Position numbers and translations under genes: made by a program
Shown here: positions 58,108-64,000 of the stretch, piece by piece
Layout: the number at the start of each line of letters is the position of its first letter
Position numbering within the stretch: the stretch's first letter is position 1
Source: Nitrospira defluvii
GTDB taxonomy: Bacteria > Nitrospirota > Nitrospiria > Nitrospirales > Nitrospiraceae
Assembly (NCBI GenBank): GCA_000196815.1
Contig: FP929003.1
Coordinates: 2,007,501-2,071,500 of the forward strand
Direction: 5' to 3'
Length of the DNA: 64,000 bases
The notes under the pieces: generated by a model
Seen by the model: only the letters and a program-made list of their open reading frames with translations
Database searches by the model: none
What the model was told of the DNA's origin: nothing

Positions 58108-59805
58108 ATGGATCTGATTCGATTCTTACTACGAAAATCCTGGCGGCTCGTGCTCTGTTCGGTCGTTGCCGGACTGGTGAGCGGTGTGGCTGGAGCAGGC
58201 CTCATCGCCGTCATCCATCGCGGGATGAACGAGACACAGGTGTCGTCCACGCTGGCGTGGAGTTTTCTGGTCCTGGCGCTGGCGGTTGCGGCCTGCAAAG
58301 CCCTGTCGGAGATTCTCCTGACTCGACTCGGGCAGTCGACCATTTCCGAGCTCAGGTTTCAGTTGAGCCGGCGCATCCTCGACGCGCCGCTGAGTCAGCT
58401 CGAACAACTCGGCCATCATCGTTTACTGGCTGCGCTGAGTGAGGACACCGATGTGATCGCGCAGGCCTATGTGCAGCTTCCGCTCATCGGCATCAATGTG
58501 GCGACCACAATCGGGTGCCTGGCGTACCTCGGCTGGCTGTCCTGGCCGATGTTGCTGCTCGTGCTGGGATGCATGGCGCTGGGTGCCAGTACCTTTCAGT
58601 TACAGGAGCGGAAGGCCATTCGGCTCTTCACACGATCCCGGGAAACCAGCGACGCGCTGTTCCGGCATTTCCGTTCGATTATGGCGGGGATCAAGGAGCT
58701 CAAGCTGCACCGCGAGCGGCGGCATGCGTTTCTTACCACGCTGCTCCATCGAACGGTGAAGGCCTACGAACGGGATTTCGTCGGCGGCATGACCGTGTAC
58801 TCCCTGGCTTCCAGCTGGGGTCTGTTTCTGTTCTATGCCGCCATCGGGGTGCTTCTGTTCCTATGGCCGTCATGGCAGCCGGTGTCCATCGATACGGTGG
58901 TCGGCGCCACGCTGGTCCTGCTGTACATGATGGGGCCGTTTTCTCAGATCGTCGAGCTGCTGCCTGGTGTCGGTCGAGCCAATGTGGCATTGAACAAGAT
59001 CGATGCGCTGGGCTTATCCCTCGCGGCATCGACGCCGGGGCAGGAAGCAGACGGGCGACAGGCCGGGACCGAGCTGGATATCCGCCGGTGGAGCCGGCTC
59101 GACCTGATCGGGATTACACATCACCATGCGCCCGAAGGAGACGAGAGGCCGTTTTGCATCGGTCCCATCGATCTGACTTTCCGCCCCGGCGAGGTGACCT
59201 TTCTGGTCGGCGGCAACGGGAGCGGCAAGACCACATTGGCCCTGTTGCTGCTGGGGCTCTATCAGCAGGAATCCGGCAGCATTCTCCTGGACGGTGTGCC
59301 GATCGATGACGCCAATCGCGACACCTATCGGCAACTCTTCTCCACGGTCTTCTGCGATTTTCATCTCTTCGATTCGCTGCTCGGCCTGGATCAGGCGAAT
59401 CTGGACGGGGTGGCGCGCGTCTATCTGGAGCGATTGCAGCTCGAGTCCAAAGTCCGGATCGAAGGAGGACTGTTTTCGACGCAGGCCCTCTCGCAGGGAC
59501 AACGTAAGCGGCTCGCCCTCCTGACGGCCTACGTGGAAGACCGTCCCTTCTATCTGTTCGACGAGTGGGCAGCCGATCAGGATCCTCTCTTCCGCAAGGT
59601 GTTTTACACGGAGTTGTTGCCCGACTTGAAAGCACGGGGAAAAGCGGTGTTGGTGATCACGCATGACGACCGGTATTTTTCGATGGCCGATCGCTGTCTT
59701 CGCATGGACTTCGGCCGGCTGGTCGAGTGTCGCGAACAGGACGGGGCGGCGGGAGCGAACGGCGGCCTGTCCGCGCCGTCGCGAGTCGCAGGAGCGGGCA
59801 AGTGA
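58108..59805 (+). CDS. Cyclic-peptide-type ABC exporter (SyrD/PvdE-like)
   Basis: The 565-residue half-transporter has six membrane segments in the first 330 residues and a C-terminal ATPase with Walker A VGGNGSGKTTLAL, signature LSQGQRKRLAL and Walker B FYLFDEWAADQDPLFR. DEWAADQDP is typical of the cyclic peptide exporter group that moves lipopeptides and siderophore precursors such as ferribactin across the inner membrane. ATG 58108 is 35 bases after the PKS stop; the open frame before it belongs to the PKS end. It should carry the product to the periplasm. Confidence 0.92.
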   Translation: MDLIRFLLRKSWRLVLCSVVAGLVSGVAGAGLIAVIHRGMNETQVSSTLAWSFLVLALAVAACKALSEILLTRLGQSTISELRFQLSRRILDAPLSQLEQLGHHRLLAALSEDTDVIAQAYVQLPLIGINVATTIGCLAYLGWLSWPMLLLVLGCMALGASTFQLQERKAIRLFTRSRETSDALFRHFRSIMAGIKELKLHRERRHAFLTTLLHRTVKAYERDFVGGMTVYSLASSWGLFLFYAAIGVLLFLWPSWQPVSIDTVVGATLVLLYMMGPFSQIVELLPGVGRANVALNKIDALGLSLAASTPGQEADGRQAGTELDIRRWSRLDLIGITHHHAPEGDERPFCIGPIDLTFRPGEVTFLVGGNGSGKTTLALLLLGLYQQESGSILLDGVPIDDANRDTYRQLFSTVFCDFHLFDSLLGLDQANLDGVARVYLERLQLESKVRIEGGLFSTQALSQGQRKRLALLTAYVEDRPFYLFDEWAADQDPLFRKVFYTELLPDLKARGKAVLVITHDDRYFSMADRCLRMDFGRLVECREQDGAAGANGGLSAPSRVAGAGK

Positions 59806-59838
59806 GAGGACGTGTGTCTGTCACGAGGAGGAGATCTG

Positions 59839-61245
59839 ATGACGGTTCATGTCGATGAAATGTGGCAAGCCATTCCGACCGGATGTGTGCCCCCGAGAGA
59901 GCTGTCGCTTGCGAATCCCTATCTGGAGCGGCAGGCCGCTCGGGAGTCGAATGCCCGGAGTTATCCGCGACGGTTGCCTCTGGCGTTGAGCAAGGGCAAG
60001 GGAATTTACGTTCAGGATACCGACGGGCGCACCTATATCGATTGTCTGGCCTGCGCCGGCGCATTGGCGCTCGGGCATAACCATCCGGTCGTCGTCGAGG
60101 CGATCAACCGGATGTTGCGGGACGGGCTTCCGTTTCAAACCCTGGATTTGACGACGCCGGTCAAGGACGGATTCGTGGGCATGCTGTTCGACTGTCTGCC
60201 GCCCGCGTTTGCCGAGGGCGCGAAGATTCAATTTTGCGGGCCCTCCGGGGCGGATGCGGTGGAGGCGGCGATCAAGCTGGTGAAAATCGCCCGTGAACGC
60301 CGCACGATCCTGGCCTTTCACGGCGCCTACCACGGTATGACGCACGGCACGCTGGGACTCACCGGCCATCTGGCGCCGAAGCAGGCCTTGAGCGGGCTCA
60401 TGCCCGACGTACATTTCCTGCCGTTTCCTTATGAGTATCGGTGCCCCTTCGGTGTCGGAGGAGAGAAGGGCAGTCGTCTGTCCGCCGCCTACATCGAACG
60501 GTTGCTCGATGATCCGAACAGCGGCGTGGTGGAGCCGGCGGCCATGATTCTCGAGGTGGTGCAGGGAGAAGGGGGCGTGATACCGGCGGCGAAGTCCTGG
60601 CTGCAGGAGATCCGGCGAATGACCGACGAGCGCGGCATTCCGCTGATCGTCGATGAGGTCCAGACCGGACTCGGCCGGACCGGGAAGCTGTTTGCGTTCG
60701 AACATGCCGATATCGTGCCGGACGTCGTGGTGTTGTCGAAGGCCATCGGCGGAGGGCTGCCGCTCAGCGTGGTGGTCTACCGTCCCGAGTTGGACCAGTG
60801 GACGGCGGGAGCGCATGCCGGAACATTCAGGGGCAACCAGTTGGCCATGGCGACGGGCCTGGCCACGATGGAGTTCATCACTGCAGAGCGCATCGACGAA
60901 CATGCGGCCCGGATGGGTGAGCGGCTGCTTGCCCGTCTTCGGCAGATCCAGGCGGACAGGCGGAGCCTGGGGGACGTGCGGGGACGGGGCCTCATGATCG
61001 GCGTCGAGATCGTGGATCGGGATGCACCGATCGAACTGCCGGGCTGCCATCCCCCGGCGCCGCGACTCGCGTCCAGGATTCAGCACGAAGCCCTGCGTCG
61101 CGGTCTGATCCTGGAACTCGGCGGGCGCCACAACAGCGTCGTTCGTTTTCTGCCGCCGCTGATCGTCACGGCGGAACAGATCGATACGATCGCGACCATT
61201 TTTTCGGAAGCGGTCAAAGCAGCGGAGGAACAAGGCATCGAATGA
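59839..61245 (+). CDS. Diaminobutyrate-2-oxoglutarate aminotransferase
   Basis: This class III, PLP-dependent aminotransferase (468 residues) converts aspartate semialdehyde to 2,4-diaminobutyrate. NPYLERQAARESNARSYPRR at the N-terminus, CGPSGADAVEAAIKLVK, FHGAYHGMTHG, IVDEVQTGLGRTG and VLSKAIGGGLPLS (PLP lysine near residue 301) match the PvdH/RhbA branch used in siderophore pathways. AGGAGGAG precedes ATG 59839. Its place in the cluster suggests that diaminobutyrate is a building block. Confidence 0.9.
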   Translation: MTVHVDEMWQAIPTGCVPPRELSLANPYLERQAARESNARSYPRRLPLALSKGKGIYVQDTDGRTYIDCLACAGALALGHNHPVVVEAINRMLRDGLPFQTLDLTTPVKDGFVGMLFDCLPPAFAEGAKIQFCGPSGADAVEAAIKLVKIARERRTILAFHGAYHGMTHGTLGLTGHLAPKQALSGLMPDVHFLPFPYEYRCPFGVGGEKGSRLSAAYIERLLDDPNSGVVEPAAMILEVVQGEGGVIPAAKSWLQEIRRMTDERGIPLIVDEVQTGLGRTGKLFAFEHADIVPDVVVLSKAIGGGLPLSVVVYRPELDQWTAGAHAGTFRGNQLAMATGLATMEFITAERIDEHAARMGERLLARLRQIQADRRSLGDVRGRGLMIGVEIVDRDAPIELPGCHPPAPRLASRIQHEALRRGLILELGGRHNSVVRFLPPLIVTAEQIDTIATIFSEAVKAAEEQGIE

Positions 61246-63629
61246 TCAGCAGAGGCCGTGTCCTCGCAGCCGTCGGGGTCATTCTGGGGCTCGGGATTGC
61301 CTCCCTTCTGTGTGCAGGTTCCGCGTCCCTGCCGGTGAGAGACGGTGTCCTGAAGTTGCCGGGGTTGCAGGCGCCGGTGGCCGTTGCCTTCGATGGGTAT
61401 GGAATCCCGGTCGTGACGGCCGGGGATCGGCTCGATGCCATGCGAGCGCTCGGCTATGTGACGGCCCAGGACCGGCTTTTTCAGATGGACTTGCTCCGAC
61501 GAAACAGCGCGGGACGACTGGCGGAAGTGCTGGGAGAGTCGGCGCTGCAGGTCGATCTCCGGCAACGGAATCTGGGTTTGTCGCCGGTCGCAGAGACGGT
61601 GCTCCGACGGTTGCCGGAAGAACAACGAGCCGTCCTGGAAGCCTATACGGAAGGCGTGAATGCATTTCTGGAGCAGATGACGGTGCCTCCCTTTGAATTT
61701 CTGCTGCTGGGGTATCGGCCGGCTCGATGGAGCCCCACGGACAGCATCTTGGTGGTCTTGGCCATGTTTCAGATGTTGAACGGATATGAGGACGACGAAC
61801 GGATGCGTACGGTGATGAAGGCTTCGCTTCCCGAGGACGTCACGGGCTTCCTCCTGCCGCCGCTCGATACGTATACCGCCAGGCTGTTTACAGGGACTAT
61901 GAGACGACGGTCGCCTGTCTCCGTTCCGGTGGAAGCGTTGGCGTCACTGCGGCAAGCGGGCGGACAGAGCCGTGCCATTCAGACCTCAGTAGTACCAGGC
62001 CGGAAACGGGAGCTGGGCTCGAACGCCTGGGCTGTGGCCGGTGCGAAAACCGAAGACGGTCGCGCCATTCTGGCCAACGATATGCACCTTGATGTCGGGG
62101 TGCCGAATATCTGGTACCGAGTTCAGTTGCGATATGGACGGGTCGAAGTGGCCGGCGTGATCGTGCCGGGGATTCCCGTGGTGATCGCCGGATCCAACGG
62201 CCTGGTCTCCTGGGGCATGACCAATGTCGAGGGAGATTTTCTCGACCTTGTGCGCCTCGATCTCAATCCGAACAATGCGGACGAGTATGCGACCCCTGAC
62301 GGCTGGCGTCGGTTCACGATCCGCAACGAAACCATTGCCGTCAAGGGCGATCGAGACCGGGTGGTGGAATTCAAAGAGACGCTCTGGGGGCCCGTAGCCG
62401 AGAAGCCATTGATGGGACATCCCGTCGCGCTACGTTGGATCGCCCTCGATCCTGACGCGGTGGACCTCGGCCTGTTGCAGATGGATCAGGCCCGGACGGT
62501 GAAGGAGGCGATCGCCGTCGCCAATCGTGCCGGCGGGCCGCCGAACAATGTGGTGCTCGCGGCCGCAGATGGGCACATTGCCTGGACATTCATGGGAAGA
62601 ATTCCGGTCAGGCGCGGATTCGACGGATCCGTCAGTGTGTCCTGGGCCGATGGACGGACGGGCTGGAATGGATTCATCGCGCCGGACGAACTGCCGCGGA
62701 TCATCGACCCGCCATCGGGGTTCCTCGTAAGCGCCAATCACCGCATGGTGGGAGAAGAATATCCCCATGTCATCGGTCATGCCTTCGCAAACGGATACCG
62801 GGCTTATCGCATCACGCAACGATTGCGCGAGAAGGACCGCTTCCATGAGACGGATTTGCTGGCACTGCAACTAGATACGACGGCGCAGTTGTACGAATTT
62901 TATCGAGACCTTGTGAAACGTCTGCTGAGCGAGTCCGTCATCGAGGAGAACCCCGATCTGGCCGACGTGCGCCGTGTCGTGGCGGCGTGGGAGGGCAGGG
63001 CCGATAGCGATAGCAAAGGCTTCGGCCTGCTGGTGGCGTTCCGCCGGACGTTAGCGGCGTCCGTCTTCGCACCGTTCTTACACAGTTGCCGGGAACAGGA
63101 CGCGGGGTTCGTCTATGACGGCGACCTCGATACCCCCCTGAGGACGTTGCTGACGGAACAGGCTCCCGCCGTTCTCCCTGACCCGGCTCGATTTGCGGAC
63201 TGGAACACGTTCCTCCTCTACCAGTTGAAGCAGACCGTGGAAACGCTCAGGACCGACTACGAGCAGCTCGGTCCAGGCGACCTGAGGTGGGGAATGATGA
63301 ACCGCGTGCGTATGACCCATCCCTTGAGCGAGGCGATTCCCGGACTGGGGCGTTGGCTGGATATGAGGGATGAGGAAGCGTCCGGTTGCGGCCAATGCGT
63401 GCGGGTGCTCAGCGGAAGCCTTGCGGCCAGTCAGCGGATGGTGGTGTCGCCCTCGCACCACTCGGATGCCATCTTTCACATGCCGGGGGGCCAATCGGAA
63501 CATCCCATGTCGGCACATTACCGGGATCAACAGCGCAATTGGAGCGGGGGGCTCCCCACGCCGTTGCTGGCAGGAAGGCCGACCCACAACCTGACGTTGC
63601 AGCCGTCGGATCGTGGCGGGGCGTCATAA
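61242..63629 (+). CDS. Penicillin-acylase-family Ntn hydrolase (PvdQ-like)
   Basis: The 795-residue precursor has an N-terminal membrane/signal segment ([20 protein letters not shown]), an alpha part ([34 protein letters not shown]) and a beta part starting at the serine in [12 protein letters not shown] (about residue 259), the autocatalytic cleavage and nucleophile site. [14 protein letters not shown] and SANHRMV are family blocks. Periplasmic acylases of this type remove the fatty acyl group from pyoverdine-like precursors. ATGA overlap with the aminotransferase gene ties it to the pathway. Confidence 0.9.
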   Translation: MISRGRVLAAVGVILGLGIASLLCAGSASLPVRDGVLKLPGLQAPVAVAFDGYGIPVVTAGDRLDAMRALGYVTAQDRLFQMDLLRRNSAGRLAEVLGESALQVDLRQRNLGLSPVAETVLRRLPEEQRAVLEAYTEGVNAFLEQMTVPPFEFLLLGYRPARWSPTDSILVVLAMFQMLNGYEDDERMRTVMKASLPEDVTGFLLPPLDTYTARLFTGTMRRRSPVSVPVEALASLRQAGGQSRAIQTSVVPGRKRELGSNAWAVAGAKTEDGRAILANDMHLDVGVPNIWYRVQLRYGRVEVAGVIVPGIPVVIAGSNGLVSWGMTNVEGDFLDLVRLDLNPNNADEYATPDGWRRFTIRNETIAVKGDRDRVVEFKETLWGPVAEKPLMGHPVALRWIALDPDAVDLGLLQMDQARTVKEAIAVANRAGGPPNNVVLAAADGHIAWTFMGRIPVRRGFDGSVSVSWADGRTGWNGFIAPDELPRIIDPPSGFLVSANHRMVGEEYPHVIGHAFANGYRAYRITQRLREKDRFHETDLLALQLDTTAQLYEFYRDLVKRLLSESVIEENPDLADVRRVVAAWEGRADSDSKGFGLLVAFRRTLAASVFAPFLHSCREQDAGFVYDGDLDTPLRTLLTEQAPAVLPDPARFADWNTFLLYQLKQTVETLRTDYEQLGPGDLRWGMMNRVRMTHPLSEAIPGLGRWLDMRDEEASGCGQCVRVLSGSLAASQRMVVSPSHHSDAIFHMPGGQSEHPMSAHYRDQQRNWSGGLPTPLLAGRPTHNLTLQPSDRGGAS

Positions 63630-63663
63630 CGTTGCAGTTCATTCTCACCAACAAGGAGGCATC

Positions 63664-63909
63664 ATGGGACAGGACGAGCAGGAAGATATGACGGTGTACA
63701 AGGTCGTGGTGAACCACGAAGAACAGTATTCGATCTGGCCTTCTTATCGCGAAAATCCATTGGGATGGCAGGACGCGGGCAAGACCGGCCTGAAGGAGGA
63801 GTGCCTGTCATACATCAAGGAAGTCTGGACGGATATGCGGCCGCTGAGTTTACGCAAGTGGATGGCGGAGCAGGCCGAACAGGCGGACAAGACGGCGGCC
63901 CCATGCTGA
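63664..63909 (+). CDS. MbtH-like protein
   Basis: The 81-residue protein has the MbtH signature: [37 protein letters not shown] with the three conserved tryptophans. MbtH proteins bind and activate adenylation domains, so it probably serves the split NRPS or further modules off the right edge. AAGGAGG precedes ATG 63664; a longer open frame upstream is discarded. It overlaps the thioesterase start. Confidence 0.95.
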   Translation: MGQDEQEDMTVYKVVVNHEEQYSIWPSYRENPLGWQDAGKTGLKEECLSYIKEVWTDMRPLSLRKWMAEQAEQADKTAAPC

Positions 63910-64000
63910 CGGCGGCGGATCGGCGGCCTTGGATCGTCACATGCCGTCGCGGTGATGGTCTGCGGCTGATCTGTTTCCCCTATGCGGGGGGCGGGCCGTC
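63903..64000 (+). CDS. Type II thioesterase, N-terminal part (cut by the right edge)
   Basis: Thirty-two codons are visible. [14 protein letters not shown] is the characteristic beginning of GrsT/RifR-type thioesterases, which remove mis-loaded acyl groups from carrier proteins. The ATG overlaps the end of the MbtH gene. The catalytic residues lie beyond the window. Confidence 0.8.
   Translation, partial: MLTAADRRPWIVTCRRGDGLRLICFPYAGGGP

Overview
The window looks like a chromosomal segment of a Nitrospira-type bacterium (phylum Nitrospirota). This is inferred from moderately high GC, gene content (a cobalt-early cobalamin operon ending in bluB, a long Tad pilus operon) and the style of the proteins. 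No rRNA or other phylogenetic marker is present to prove it.

Layout. (1) 1-12.2 kb: a tightly overlapping plus-strand cobalamin operon: two unknown small genes, cbiD, cbiC, a cbiE-cbiT fusion, cbiL, cbiG, cbiH, a 137-aa unknown, cbiF, a cobA-hemD fusion, bluB, cbiA and a nickel/cobalt permease. A cobalamin riboswitch and a TonB-dependent receptor, probably for cobalamin (btuB-like), follow to 14.5 kb. (2) 14.75-25.9 kb: a minus-strand Tad/Flp pilus operon running from a 54-aa Flp pilin through prepilin peptidase, CpaB, secretin, a lipoprotein, TadE, a TadG-like protein, TadZ, TadA, TadB and TadC to a TadD-like TPR lipoprotein. Directly upstream lies a partner-switching pair: a receiver-PP2C-HATPase fusion and a STAS antagonist. 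(3) 28.2-30.6 kb: an IS3 element that truncates an IS481-type transposase. (4) 30.7-35.7 kb: a CBS-domain gene and a small redox/stress island: a TetR regulator, two short-chain dehydrogenases, a YHS protein, an ABM-like lipoprotein and an AhpD-like protein. A recurring TCGGTCCAT operator core ties it together. (5) 35.8-45 kb: an insertion graveyard: a truncated HxlR regulator, an IS3 with an A6G frameshift site, an IS110 inserted in an older IS3 fragment and itself split by an IS21 with a clean 6-bp target duplication, a truncated transposase that beheads a higB toxin, an intact second toxin-antitoxin pair, and scars with integrase, hsdM and tRNA-like fragments next to tRNA-Phe and tRNA-Ser. 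(6) 45.2-46.8 kb: small genes and a PilZ protein. (7) 47.1 kb to the right edge: a hybrid NRPS/PKS cluster that continues outside the window.

The most unusual part is the NRPS/PKS cluster. A fatty acyl-AMP ligase starts the chain. An adenylation domain is interrupted after motif A8 by a methyltransferase resembling guanidinoacetate N-methyltransferase, and its C-terminal part, with the catalytic lysine, plus the carrier protein is encoded by the next reading frame. A KS-AT-KR-ACP polyketide module follows, then a cyclic-peptide-type ABC exporter, a diaminobutyrate aminotransferase, a PvdQ/penicillin-acylase-type Ntn hydrolase, an MbtH protein and the start of a type II thioesterase. Together these suggest an acylated precursor containing 2,4-diaminobutyrate that is exported and then deacylated in the periplasm, much as in pyoverdine maturation. 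The product class (siderophore or other lipopeptide) is inference.
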